Assembly: GCF_007483665.1 (NCBI RefSeq) | Contig: NZ_VIQO01000002.1 | Span: forward strand, 434,001-498,000 | Source: Catellatospora sichuanensis | GTDB taxonomy: Bacteria; Actinomycetota; Actinomycetes; Mycobacteriales; Micromonosporaceae | DNA length: 64,000 nucleotides | Direction of reading: 5' to 3' | Shown here: positions 27,488-35,620 of the stretch, piece by piece | How the letters are laid out: every line of letters starts with the position of its first letter | Numbering within the stretch: position 1 is the first letter of the stretch | Notes under the pieces: generated by a model | Seen by the model: the letters and a program-made list of their open reading frames with translations, nothing else | Databases searched by the model: none | What the model was told of the DNA's origin: nothing | Position numbers and translations under genes: made by a program

Positions 27488-28177
27488 ATGAGGGCGCGTG
27501 TCCTGGTGGTGGACGACGATCCCGCGCTCGCCGAGATGCTCGGCATCGTGCTGCGCAGCGAGGGCTTCGTGCCCGCCTTCGTGGCCGACGGCGAGCGGGC
27601 CCTGGCCGCCTTCCGCGAGGCGCGCCCCGACGTGGTGCTGCTGGACCTGATGCTGCCCGGCATGAGCGGGCTGGACGTGTGCCGCGCCATCCGGGCCGAG
27701 TCCGGCGTGCCGATCGTCATGCTGACCGCCAAGAGCGACACCGTCGACGTGGTGCTGGGCCTGGAGTCCGGCGCCGACGACTACGTGGTCAAGCCGTTCA
27801 AGCCCAAGGAGCTGGTCGCCCGGGTGCGGGCGCGGCTGCGCCGCGGCGAGGACGTGACCCCCGAGCTGCTGACCATCGGGCCGCCGGACAACCAGATCAT
27901 CATCGACGTGCCCGCGCACACGGTGACCCGCAACGGGTCCGAGGTGAAGCTCACCCCGCTGGAGTTCGACCTGCTGGTGGCGCTCGCCCGCAAGCCGCGC
28001 CAGGTGTTCACCCGCGAGGTGCTGCTGGAGCAGGTCTGGGGCTACCGCCACTCGGCCGACACCCGCCTGGTGAACGTGCACGTGCAGCGCCTGCGCGCCA
28101 AGATCGAACCGGACCCCGAGCGCCCGGAGATCATCTTGACCGTGCGCGGCGTGGGTTACAAGGCCGGCACCAGCTAA
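27488..28177 (+). CDS. mtrA: Response regulator MtrA
   Basis: 229-residue OmpR/PhoB-type regulator. The receiver domain (1-120) has the acidic pocket VVDDDP, the phospho-acceptor aspartate in VVLLDLMLPGMSG near residue 52, the conserved threonine/lysine in MLTAK and VVKPFKPKEL. The winged-helix domain (about 130-226) includes LTPLEFDLLVALARKPRQVFTRE and RLVNVHVQRLRAKIE. MtrA controls cell division, wall metabolism and osmotic response in actinobacteria. ATG 27488 fits the receiver fold start and has GAGG upstream. The kinase and LpqB follow. Confidence 0.96.
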   Translation: MRARVLVVDDDPALAEMLGIVLRSEGFVPAFVADGERALAAFREARPDVVLLDLMLPGMSGLDVCRAIRAESGVPIVMLTAKSDTVDVVLGLESGADDYVVKPFKPKELVARVRARLRRGEDVTPELLTIGPPDNQIIIDVPAHTVTRNGSEVKLTPLEFDLLVALARKPRQVFTREVLLEQVWGYRHSADTRLVNVHVQRLRAKIEPDPERPEIILTVRGVGYKAGTS

Positions 28178-28189
28178 CCTTGCCTGACC

Positions 28190-29983
28190 GTGACCACCCC
28201 CACCCCCACCCCCATTGAGCTGCCCGAACCCCGCGAGGCGGGGCACGACGGGCAGCCTTCGGGCGTGCCCGGACGGGCCGCGCAGGCCCGCACCACGCTC
28301 AAGCGGCTGGTGAAGCAGACGGCCCGGGTGCCCGCACTGCGGCCCACGGCGCGGCGGCTGGCCCCCGGGCTGCGTCAGGCCCGCCGGATCTGGCGGCGCT
28401 CGCTGCAGCTGCGGATGGTCACCATCACCCTGCTCTGCTCCAGCGTGCTGGTCGGCGGCTTCGGCTACCTGATCGCCGACAGCAGCACGACGAGCCTGCT
28501 GACCGGGGCGGAGGAGGACGCGGAGGGCCAGTTCCTCAAGGGCGTCCGGGACGCCACCGACCAGCTCAAGTCCATGCCGAGCGCGGAGAGCCCGGACATG
28601 CCACGTCAGGTGGTCGGCCTGCTGGGCACCCTGGCGGGCCCGGGACAGGGCAGTGTCGTGGTGTCCATGCAGTTCAGCAAGGAGCGGGTGAATCTGCCGG
28701 GTGGAGGCGACGGGCTGTCCTGGCCGCAGGGCCCGAACCTCGACGAGGTGATCACCGACGAGCTCAAGGATTCGATCACCAAGACCGGCGACTACTACCA
28801 CCAGTACGTTTCGGCCAACCTGAAAGACCCCGACACCGGACACGGCAGGACCCGCACCTACCTCGTCTACGGCTCCCCGGTGCCGGCGCCGAAGTGGACG
28901 AACGGCTCGGTCGAGCTGTACTACCTCTTCCCGGTGGACACCGAGGTCGAGGTGGCCGAAGACATCCGGTCGACCGTGAGTTTCGTCGGTGTCGCGCTGG
29001 TGCTGCTGCTCGGCATGGTCACCGCGCTGGTCACCCGAGCCACCGTCAGTCCGGTCCGGGTGGCGGCCCGCACCGCCCAGCGCCTCTCCGCCGGCCTGCT
29101 CGACCAGCGGATGGTCGTCAAGGGCGAGGACGAGATGGCGCTGCTGGCCGACGCGTTCAACCAGATGGCGGCCAACCTGCAGCGCCAGATCGTGCGGCTG
29201 GAGGAGATGTCCCGGCTGCAGCGGCGGTTCACCTCGGATGTGTCGCACGAGCTGCGCACCCCGCTGACCACCGTGCGGATGGCGGCCGACCTGCTCTACT
29301 CGCAGCGCGAGGACTTCGACCCGGCGTCGGCGCGCAGCGCCGAACTGCTGCAGGCAGAGCTGGACCGGTTCGAGGAGCTGCTCACCGACCTGCTGGAGAT
29401 CAGCCGGTTCGACGCCGGCTTCGCGATGCTCGACTCCGAGCCGACCGACCTGGTCACCGTGGTACGCCGGGTGACCGAACGCCTGGCGCCGGTGGCCGAG
29501 CGGGTCGGGGTGAGCCTGGAGCTGGTGTCGCCGGATCCGCCGATCATCGCCGAGATCGACCCGCGCCGGGTGGAGCGGATCCTGCGCAACCTGGTGGGCA
29601 ACGCGGTCGACCATGGCGAGGCGCGGCCGGTGACGATCACGCTGGGTATCGACGCACGTGCTGTCGCGATCACCGTGCGCGATCACGGGGTCGGCCTGAA
29701 GCCAGGCGAGGACAAGCTCGTGTTCAACCGGTTCTGGCGGGCCGACCCGTCCCGGGCACGGCAGACCGGCGGCACCGGCCTCGGGCTGTCGATCAGCCTG
29801 GAGGACGCCCGGCTGCACGGCGGCTGGCTGGAGGCGTGGGGGGTGCCGGGCCACGGTGCCCAGTTCCGGCTCACGCTGCCGGTCCGGGCCGGCGGCCGGC
29901 TGTCGGGTTCGCCGCTGCCGCTGGTCCCTGCCGACGAGGTGGTGGTGCGCCAGCGCGCGGACCGTCCGGAGGTGCCGGCATGA
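28190..29983 (+). CDS. mtrB: Sensor histidine kinase MtrB
   Basis: 597-residue membrane kinase partner of MtrA. It has an N-terminal cytosolic basic segment, TM1 (MVTITLLCSSVLVGGFGYLIA, about 82-102), an extracytoplasmic domain of about 160 residues, TM2 (VGVALVLLLGMVTALVTRA), a HAMP domain, the phospho-acceptor histidine in SDVSHELRTPLTTVRMAADL near residue 350, and the ATPase boxes N (NLVGNAVDHGE), G1 (VRDHGVGL) and G2 (GGTGLGLSIS). The start is GTG 28190, 12 bases after the mtrA stop. Its TGA overlaps an in-frame ATG of the lpqB frame. Confidence 0.95.
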   Translation: MTTPTPTPIELPEPREAGHDGQPSGVPGRAAQARTTLKRLVKQTARVPALRPTARRLAPGLRQARRIWRRSLQLRMVTITLLCSSVLVGGFGYLIADSSTTSLLTGAEEDAEGQFLKGVRDATDQLKSMPSAESPDMPRQVVGLLGTLAGPGQGSVVVSMQFSKERVNLPGGGDGLSWPQGPNLDEVITDELKDSITKTGDYYHQYVSANLKDPDTGHGRTRTYLVYGSPVPAPKWTNGSVELYYLFPVDTEVEVAEDIRSTVSFVGVALVLLLGMVTALVTRATVSPVRVAARTAQRLSAGLLDQRMVVKGEDEMALLADAFNQMAANLQRQIVRLEEMSRLQRRFTSDVSHELRTPLTTVRMAADLLYSQREDFDPASARSAELLQAELDRFEELLTDLLEISRFDAGFAMLDSEPTDLVTVVRRVTERLAPVAERVGVSLELVSPDPPIIAEIDPRRVERILRNLVGNAVDHGEARPVTITLGIDARAVAITVRDHGVGLKPGEDKLVFNRFWRADPSRARQTGGTGLGLSISLEDARLHGGWLEAWGVPGHGAQFRLTLPVRAGGRLSGSPLPLVPADEVVVRQRADRPEVPA

Positions 29984-30054
29984 GGTGGCACACGTGGCGG
30001 GTGGCGCGCACGGGCCCGGCCGCCGGTCCCGGCCGGTCTGACCGAGGAGCGGGC

Positions 30055-31911
30055 ATGAAGGAGCGGACCGAACGTGCCCGTACGGGCACGTCCTGGCTGG
30101 CGGGTGTGCTGGTGGCCGGATTCGCGGCGGCCGCCCTGGCGGGCTGCGGTATCGGCGTCGACTCCGGCGTGGTGCGCGACGGCGCCGGACCGACGGCCGC
30201 TCCGGGGCAGGCGCCGCCCGGGAGCTCGGGGCCACAAGCGCGCGACGCCGACGAGCAGAAGCCGAGCAAGCTCGTCAAGGACTTCCTCGAGTCGGCGGCC
30301 GGTGACCACGGGTTGCCCGCCACGCACGAGAACATCATGGACAACGTCGTACGGAGCTACCTCGGCCCGGCCACGCGGGAAGAGTGGAAGCCGAGCGGTG
30401 ACGGAGACCTGACCCTCGTGCAGTTGATCGAGGATCCGACGGAGGTGTCGTCTCAGCACATCGTCCGGGTCAGAGTCCGCTACCTCGGTGTCCTCACCGT
30501 CGACGGACGCATCAACCCGCATGAGGGCGGCGAGAAGACGCTCACGTTCAAGGTCGAGCAGATAGGCCAGCAGGGTCTGTTCATCACCGATCTGCCGGCC
30601 GACCTCCTGCTGTCGCGGTCCGGCCTGCTGGGGTACTACGACCAGGTGCAGATCTACTTCTGGAACAAGGACGGCACCTCGCTGGTGCCGGATCTGCGCT
30701 ACATCCCGAAGGCGCTGGAGCAGCGGGAGAACCGGCTGCTCGACTGGCTGTTGAAGGGACCCGCGGACTGGCTCAGCCCGGCGGTCCGTCCCCTGCCCGA
30801 GGGCACCAGGCGCTTGAACAACATCGTGAAGGACGATCAGAAACTGGTCGTCAGCCTGGCCGGTGTCGCCGACATGGCCGAGGTGGCCGTGCGCGACTCG
30901 CTTGCCGCGCAGCTCTACTGGACGCTGCTGCCCAAGGGTCAGCTGGAGCTGAAGGTCGAGTCGCGGGTCTACCCGACCTCGGGCAACTTCACGGCCGCCA
31001 ACCGGGCGGTCGGCACCGGCGAGATTCGTGATCCGGGCCGCTATGCGGTGGACCGCGACGCTGGTGTGCTCCGGCGCATCAGCAGCCCGGAGGAGAGGGG
31101 CGCGCTGCCCCTGCACACCGAGTCCAACAAAAATGTGAAGTCTGCCGGGGTGGCCGCGCGGGAGGCGGCGTTCGCTCTGGTGCGCCAGGAAAAGGGCCGG
31201 GACCGGCTGTACGTCGGGCGCAAAGAGAGCGAGCTGCACCCGGTCGACATCGCTATCGATGGCGCGCCGCTGGGCATGCCGTTCTGGCTGGACCGGTCCG
31301 CCGAGGTCGTGCTGGTGCTGGGCAAGGGCAGCCTCTGGGCCGCCAGGATCGACGACCGCAAGGCGGTCAAGGTCGGGAGCGGGGGGAAGCCGATCACGGC
31401 TGCCTCCGTCGCGCCGGACGGCAGGCGGATCGCCTTCGTGAGCCGCAACAAGCTGTACATCGCCCCGCTGCTGCGGCAGGCGAACGCGGTGGGCACGTTC
31501 GCGATCGGTCAGGCGCGCGAGTTGCACACCAGCCTGACCGAGTTGCGCGGCGTCGGGTTCCTGCGGGAGGACACCCTCGTCGTCGCCAGCGCGGGATCGA
31601 AGATCCAGCTCGCCCACGTCTCCGTGGACGGCGTCGTGGAGGAGGTCCTCACGACCAACGTCAAGGCGGAGGTCTCCAACCTCGTGGGATACGTGCCCGA
31701 CGCCCGGCGGCCGGAGCGTACGGGCAACGTGCTTCTCGACGTCGACGGCGAGGCCCACCAGGCGTTCGAGGGCGCGCTGCTGGCACCGCTCAGTGCCGGT
31801 CTCATCCTGCCTCCGGCGCCGGAGCCGACTGTCACGCCCTCGCCGGCCGTGTCGGGATCGCCGCAGCCCGCGCCGGAAGTCATCGCGTCGGCCGCCTGCT
31901 ACGAGGGGTGA
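30055..31911 (+). CDS. lpqB: Lipoprotein LpqB, MtrAB accessory protein
   Basis: 618-residue secreted lipoprotein. The signal peptide MKERTERARTGTSW plus a hydrophobic core ends at lipobox LAGC (cysteine about residue 31). A GerMN-type domain (about 185-310) with ADLLLSRSGLLGYYDQVQIYFWN precedes a C-terminal beta-propeller-like part with TAASVAPDGRRIAFVS. LpqB interacts with MtrB and modulates its signal in mycobacteria. ATG 30055 is preferred because it follows GAGGAG and gives a standard lipoprotein signal; ATG 29980 overlapping the mtrB stop is an alternative that would add 25 residues. Confidence 0.93.
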   Translation: MKERTERARTGTSWLAGVLVAGFAAAALAGCGIGVDSGVVRDGAGPTAAPGQAPPGSSGPQARDADEQKPSKLVKDFLESAAGDHGLPATHENIMDNVVRSYLGPATREEWKPSGDGDLTLVQLIEDPTEVSSQHIVRVRVRYLGVLTVDGRINPHEGGEKTLTFKVEQIGQQGLFITDLPADLLLSRSGLLGYYDQVQIYFWNKDGTSLVPDLRYIPKALEQRENRLLDWLLKGPADWLSPAVRPLPEGTRRLNNIVKDDQKLVVSLAGVADMAEVAVRDSLAAQLYWTLLPKGQLELKVESRVYPTSGNFTAANRAVGTGEIRDPGRYAVDRDAGVLRRISSPEERGALPLHTESNKNVKSAGVAAREAAFALVRQEKGRDRLYVGRKESELHPVDIAIDGAPLGMPFWLDRSAEVVLVLGKGSLWAARIDDRKAVKVGSGGKPITAASVAPDGRRIAFVSRNKLYIAPLLRQANAVGTFAIGQARELHTSLTELRGVGFLREDTLVVASAGSKIQLAHVSVDGVVEEVLTTNVKAEVSNLVGYVPDARRPERTGNVLLDVDGEAHQAFEGALLAPLSAGLILPPAPEPTVTPSPAVSGSPQPAPEVIASAACYEG

Positions 31912-31914
31912 GCC

Positions 31915-32637
31915 GTGCCGGTCGGGGCGCTGTTGCAGGCACTGGTCGACCTGGTGCTGCCCGCGTCCTGTGCCGGGTGCGGCGAATCCGCTCAGCCGCT
32001 GCGCTATGAGGTGTGCGCGGACTGCGCACGGGTGGTCGAGTCGCTGCGCGCGGCACCGACCCGCCCTGACCCCGCCCCGGACGGGCTGCCCGCCTGCGTG
32101 GCGCTGGGCGCCTACGACGGGCGGCTGCGGGAGCTGATCCTCGGCTTCAAGGAGCGCGGCCGGCACCGGCTGGCCCGGCCGCTGGGCGCGCTGCTGGCTG
32201 AGGCGGTCGCGGCCACGGCGGCCCCGGGGCGCCCGCTGCTGTTGCTCTACGTCCCGGACACGGCCGAGGCGGCCCGGGCCCGCCACGGCGACCACATGCT
32301 CCGGCTGGCCCGTGCCGCGGCGCAGCGGCTGCGTGAGGCCGGTCGGCAGGCCGGCGTCGCCGCCCCGCTGCGCGCGCTGCCGAAGGCGGATTCGGCGCAC
32401 CTGTCGTCGGCCCAGCGGGCCGCGGGCGCGGCGGGCGCGTTCGTGCTGCGGGGCGGGGCGGTGGAGCGGGCCCGGCGCGCCGCGCCCGGGTCCGTGACGG
32501 TCCTGTTGGACGACATCGTGACCACCGGGGCGACCCTGGCGGCCGCATCGGTGCTGCTGGACAGCGCGGGCCTGCGGGTCGACGCGTGCGTGGCGCTGGC
32601 CGCGACACGCCGTTACCTGCCGCAGCGCGCAATATAG
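31915..32637 (+). CDS. ComF family phosphoribosyltransferase-like protein
   Basis: 240-residue cytosolic protein. An N-terminal zinc-finger-like region (CAGCGESAQP...CADC) precedes the type I phosphoribosyltransferase fold with the PRPP-loop VTVLLDDIVTTGATLAAAS near residue 200. ComF members support DNA uptake in Bacillus; outside competent species the role is unclear. GTG 31915 is three bases after the lpqB stop, and lpqB-comF-hpf order is usual in actinobacteria. Confidence 0.9.
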   Translation: MPVGALLQALVDLVLPASCAGCGESAQPLRYEVCADCARVVESLRAAPTRPDPAPDGLPACVALGAYDGRLRELILGFKERGRHRLARPLGALLAEAVAATAAPGRPLLLLYVPDTAEAARARHGDHMLRLARAAAQRLREAGRQAGVAAPLRALPKADSAHLSSAQRAAGAAGAFVLRGGAVERARRAAPGSVTVLLDDIVTTGATLAAASVLLDSAGLRVDACVALAATRRYLPQRAI

Positions 32638-32835
32638 CCGTAATCTTCGGATAATGGCTGGATCGATGCTGGGTGACGGCTCCGTGACGCGCGGTACCGA
32701 AAGGGCGAATCTCGTCAAAACAGTCTTGGTACAAGGGATGACGAGTGGCTGACAAGAGGCTAGCGTCAGAAGCCAACCACCTGATGGAGGTCACCGCTCA
32801 GCGGTGAACGAGAGCGTCGGAAGGGGCTTACAGAA

Positions 32836-32872
32836 GTGCGCCCCGGACACCAGTTGCCGGGGTGTTCCGCAC
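32836..32872 (+). promoter_or_regulatory. Hairpin in the hpf leader
   Basis: GTGCG...CGCAC encloses CCCCGG (32841-32846) pairing with CCGGGG (32857-32862). It lies 26 bases before the hpf start in a 260-base intergenic stretch (32638-32897) with no other supported feature. It could be an attenuating or stabilising leader hairpin for the hibernation factor mRNA. Confidence 0.35.
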
Positions 32873-32897
32873 TCGGACAGACCGTGGGAGGTCAGGC

Positions 32898-33533
32898 GTG
32901 GACATCGAGGTCAAGGGTCGTAATGTCGAGGTTCCGGATCATTTCCGGGTACATGTAGCCGACAAGCTGCAAAAAGTTGAGCGTTACGACCAGAAGATCA
33001 TTGAATTCGACGTCGAGCTAATCCACGAGCGCAACCCGCGCCAAGCTGATTCCTGCCAGCACATCGAGATCACCTGCGTGACCCGCGGCCCCGTCATCCG
33101 CGCCTGCGGTGCCGCCAGCGACTTCTACTCCGCACTGGACGAGGCTGTGGAGCGGCTCGACCGCCGCCTGCGCAAGGCCGCTGATCGCCGCCGGGTGCAC
33201 CGCGGCCGTCGCGCCCCGCTCTCCGTCGCCGAGGCCACCGCGAACTTGGCCCTGTTCGAACCCCCCACGGGCGGCACGGCCACCGCCACGCTCGCGCGCT
33301 CCGCCAACGGCGCGGGCGGGCCGATGGACGCCCTGGAGGACCAGGACCAGCCGTGGCACATCGTGCGGGAGAAGGAGTTCTCCGGTGAGCCGATGACAGT
33401 CGACGACGCCCTGTACCAGATGGAGCTGGTCGGGCACGACTTCTACCTGTTCCACGACAAGGACAGCGGCCGGCCCTGCGTCGTCTACCGCCGCAAGGCG
33501 TACGACTACGGCCTCCTGACGCTGGCCTGGTGA
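32898..33533 (+). CDS. hpf: Ribosome hibernation promoting factor, long form
   Basis: 211-residue HPF. The N-terminal domain (1-105, MDIEVKGRNVEVPDHFRVHVADKL) binds the 30S tRNA/mRNA channel. A variable linker (about 115-155) follows, then the C-terminal dimerisation domain (IVREKEFSGEPMTVDDALYQMELVGHDFYLFHDKDSG) that joins two ribosomes into 100S particles. GTG 32898 follows GGGAGGTCAGG. A strong terminator follows the stop. Confidence 0.95.
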   Translation: MDIEVKGRNVEVPDHFRVHVADKLQKVERYDQKIIEFDVELIHERNPRQADSCQHIEITCVTRGPVIRACGAASDFYSALDEAVERLDRRLRKAADRRRVHRGRRAPLSVAEATANLALFEPPTGGTATATLARSANGAGGPMDALEDQDQPWHIVREKEFSGEPMTVDDALYQMELVGHDFYLFHDKDSGRPCVVYRRKAYDYGLLTLAW

Positions 33534-33547
33534 ACCGATAGGCAGGC

Positions 33548-33584
33548 ATCGGCCTGTCCCATCCCGAGGATGGGACAGGCCGAT
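33548..33584. terminator. Bidirectional terminator between hpf and the acetyltransferase operon
   Basis: Perfect 17-bp arms ATCGGCCTGTCCCATCC and complement around a CGA loop. It serves hpf on the plus strand and, on the minus strand, the acetyltransferase gene that ends at 33593. Confidence 0.85.
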
Positions 33585-33592
33585 CCTTCGTG

Positions 33593-34714
33593 TCAGCGGT
33601 ACTTCTCGGCGATCCGCACGTACTGGATGTCGTCGACGCGCGTGCCGTCCCGCGTGGGCAGCCGCGCCTTGAGCGTTCCCTCGAGCTCGAATCCGGCCCG
33701 CTCCAGCACCCGCCGCGACGCCTCGTTGTAGGGAAACGTCCCGGCGACCACACGCACCACACCGGCCTGCTCCATCGCCCAGTCGCTGAGCAGCCGGGCG
33801 GCAGCGGTGGCGAAACCCCGTCCGCGGAACTCCGGGCGCAGGGCGTAGCCGAGGATCGCCTGCTGCAGGAAACGCTCGTGGTAGTACAGGCCGATCTCAC
33901 CGGCGAACGCACCGCTGTCGGCGTCCAGGATGACGCAGGTGGCGCGGGTGCCCGCCAGCCAGTCGGCCTCGGCGCAGGCGCAGCGTTCGCGCACCCCGTC
34001 CAGGGTGATCGGGCCGCCGACGTTGCTGCGGGCCACCTCCGGCAGCTCAGCCAGCGCGAAGTAGTCCTCGGCGTCGGCCGTTGTGATCCGGCGCAGCCGC
34101 ACCCGTCCGTCGGTCAGTTCGCCGCCGGGGAGCTCGGGCAGGCCGGGCGGCACCGGGCCGGGCGGGTCGCCGGCCAGCCGGACGAACGCCACGTAGTCGC
34201 CGTGGGAGCCGTCGCGGCGGGTGGACGCGCCACGGCGTACACCCTCGCGGGTGAAGCCCGCCGCCAGCGCGACCCGCTGGCTGGCCGCGTTGTCCGGCAC
34301 CGTGAACAGCTCCATGCGGATCATGCCCAGCGTGCCGAACGCCCAGTCGGTGATGGCACGGGCGGCCGCGGTGGCCACGCCCCGGCGGCGTGCCCACGGC
34401 GCGACCCAGTAGCCGACCTCGGCCTGGCGGCGGTCCTCCAGCAGGTGGCTCAGCCCGGCCCCGCCCAGCACCTCGTCGGTGACCGGATCGACCACCGCCC
34501 AGGACGCCCCACCCGTCTGCCAGTTCTCCGGCGATCCCTCGGTGATCCACCACCGGGCATGCTCCATCGTGTACGGCGCGGGCATCGCCGCCATGAAGTG
34601 CGCCGTCACCGGATCGTCGCAGGCCGCACGCAGCTGATCGGCGTCGCGGATGCGCCAGGGCCGCAGCCGCACCGTGCCGCCGTCGATCGTCAGCGGCTCA
34701 CGCGGCCCGGTCAT
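33593..34714 (-). CDS. Double-domain GNAT N-acetyltransferase
   Basis: 373 residues made of two acetyl-CoA-dependent GNAT domains. The first (about 10-180) has EVGYWVAPWARRRGVATAAARAITDWAF, and the second (about 200-370) has ILGYALRPEFRGRGFATAAARLLSDWAM, both with the R/Q-x-x-G-x-G/A acetyl-CoA loop. Both resemble RimJ/RimL-type protein N-acetyltransferases. Its ATG (34714) overlaps the stop of the last of four tandem mini-ORFs, so translation is likely coupled through them to the single-domain acetyltransferase upstream. Substrate unknown. Confidence 0.88.
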   Translation of the reverse strand: MTGPREPLTIDGGTVRLRPWRIRDADQLRAACDDPVTAHFMAAMPAPYTMEHARWWITEGSPENWQTGGASWAVVDPVTDEVLGGAGLSHLLEDRRQAEVGYWVAPWARRRGVATAAARAITDWAFGTLGMIRMELFTVPDNAASQRVALAAGFTREGVRRGASTRRDGSHGDYVAFVRLAGDPPGPVPPGLPELPGGELTDGRVRLRRITTADAEDYFALAELPEVARSNVGGPITLDGVRERCACAEADWLAGTRATCVILDADSGAFAGEIGLYYHERFLQQAILGYALRPEFRGRGFATAAARLLSDWAMEQAGVVRVVAGTFPYNEASRRVLERAGFELEGTLKARLPTRDGTRVDDIQYVRIAEKYR

Positions 34715-34782
34715 GCCTTCTCCTCGCTGCGCTCGTCGGCGGCATCACCGAGCCTGCTGATTCGCTCGCGACACTCGCTCAT
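34711..34782 (-). CDS. Coupled mini-ORF 4 of the 68-bp repeat
   Basis: Identical frame whose TGA overlaps the ATG of the double acetyltransferase gene. The GAGGAGAAGG at its end is the apparent ribosome site for that gene. Confidence 0.45.
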   Translation of the reverse strand: MSECRERISRLGDAADERSEEKA

Positions 34783-34850
34783 GCCTTCTCCTCGCTGCGC
34801 TCGTCGGCGGCATCACCGAGCCTGCTGATTCGCTCGCGACACTCGCTCAT
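34779..34850 (-). CDS. Coupled mini-ORF 3 of the 68-bp repeat
   Basis: Identical to mini-ORF 2 as read, with ATGA overlaps at both ends. Confidence 0.45.
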   Translation of the reverse strand: MSECRERISRLGDAADERSEEKA

Positions 34851-34918
34851 GCCTTCTCCTCGCTGCGCTCGTCGGCGGCATCACCGAGCCTGCTGATTCG
34901 CTCGCGACACTCGCTCAT
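34847..34918 (-). CDS. Coupled mini-ORF 2 of the 68-bp repeat
   Basis: Same 23-codon frame, ending DERSEEKA, with ATGA overlaps at both ends. GAGGAGAAGG precedes the next ATG. Confidence 0.45.
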   Translation of the reverse strand: MSECRERISRLGDAADERSEEKA

Positions 34919-34986
34919 GCCCTCTCCTCGCTGCGCTCGTCGGCGGCATCACCGAGCCTGCTGATTCGCTCGCGACACTCGCTCAT
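34915..34986 (-). CDS. Coupled mini-ORF 1 of the 68-bp repeat
   Basis: A 23-codon frame begins MSECRERISRLG and ends DERSEERA. Its ATG overlaps the TGA of the single-domain acetyltransferase gene, and its TGA overlaps the ATG of mini-ORF 2. GAGGAGAGG near its end provides a ribosome-binding sequence for the next frame. A peptide role is unproven. Confidence 0.45.
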   Translation of the reverse strand: MSECRERISRLGDAADERSEERA

Positions 34987-35570
34987 GCCTTCCCCTCGCC
35001 GGTGACCAGGTCCTCCCGGACCATGGCCGCGACCCAGGCGTCGCGGCGCTCGCCGCGGTGGGCGCAGCCGTTGCGCTGGACGCCCTCGTAGGCGAAGCCC
35101 GCCTTCTCGGCCACGCGGCGCGAGCCGTCGTTGCCGACGTACGCCTTCCACTCCACCCGGGCCAGGCCGAGCTCGCGGATGCCCCACTCGGCGACGGCGC
35201 GCAGCGCGGCGCTCATGTAGCCGTGGCCGCGGGCGTGCGGCGCGGTGAGGAATCCGACGTCGGCGACCTGCGGGTCACCGGAGACGCGCAGGTCGATCTG
35301 GCCCACGTAGGCGTCGTGGGCGTCGGCGATGACGAACGCGGCGCCCTGCCGGCGCAGCCACCAGCCGGGGGCGTAGTCGTTCACGAAGCCGAGCGCCTTC
35401 TCGTGGTCGTATTCGAGGGGCACCGTGGTCCAGCGCAGGGTCTCCGGGTCGATGCAGGCGGCCAGAACGCCCGGCGCGTCGCCGAGCTGCGCCGGGCGCA
35501 GGGCGAGCGCGGCGCCCCGGTCGGTGACGGTGTGCAGGACCGGTTGGGGGTCGTCGTACAGGTCGGTCAT
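34983..35570 (-). CDS. GNAT family N-acetyltransferase (RimJ/RimL type)
   Basis: 195-residue single GNAT domain. The acetyl-CoA loop region DVGFLTAPHARGHGYMSAALRAVAEWGIRELGLARVEWKAYVGNDGSRRVAEKAGF is intact at about residues 105-160, and YEGVQRNGCAHRGERRDAWVAAMV follows as in RimJ-like enzymes. ATG 35570 follows GGTGAGG closely; a GTG at 35579 is in frame. It ends VTGEGKA with GAGGGGAAGGCATGA, nearly the same tail as the mini-ORFs, so the repeat unit may derive from or have fused to this 3' end. Confidence 0.87.
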   Translation of the reverse strand: MTDLYDDPQPVLHTVTDRGAALALRPAQLGDAPGVLAACIDPETLRWTTVPLEYDHEKALGFVNDYAPGWWLRRQGAAFVIADAHDAYVGQIDLRVSGDPQVADVGFLTAPHARGHGYMSAALRAVAEWGIRELGLARVEWKAYVGNDGSRRVAEKAGFAYEGVQRNGCAHRGERRDAWVAAMVREDLVTGEGKA

Positions 35571-35620
35571 GGGCCTCACCCTGGCATATCCGTCCGCGGA
35601 CCGGCACGCGGATTACCCCG

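Larger units (their letters stand above)
34713..34984. repeat. Four tandem 68-bp direct repeats between two acetyltransferase genes
   Basis: Units begin at ATGCC on the plus strand at 34713, 34781, 34849 and 34917. Copies are identical except for one visible T/C change near the start of the fourth. Exact 68-base spacing, no spacer and no unique insert distinguish them from CRISPR. On the minus strand every unit is one complete coupled reading frame, described in the following entries. Recent duplication is indicated by the near-identity. Confidence 0.95.

Noticed and set aside
29980..30054. lpqB start at the ATG overlapping the mtrB stop
   Set aside because: It would put 25 extra residues before the lipoprotein signal; ATG 30055 has a better ribosome site and a standard signal peptide.
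34713..34984. CRISPR array
   Set aside because: The units are contiguous 68-bp tandem copies with no unique spacers and no cas genes nearby.
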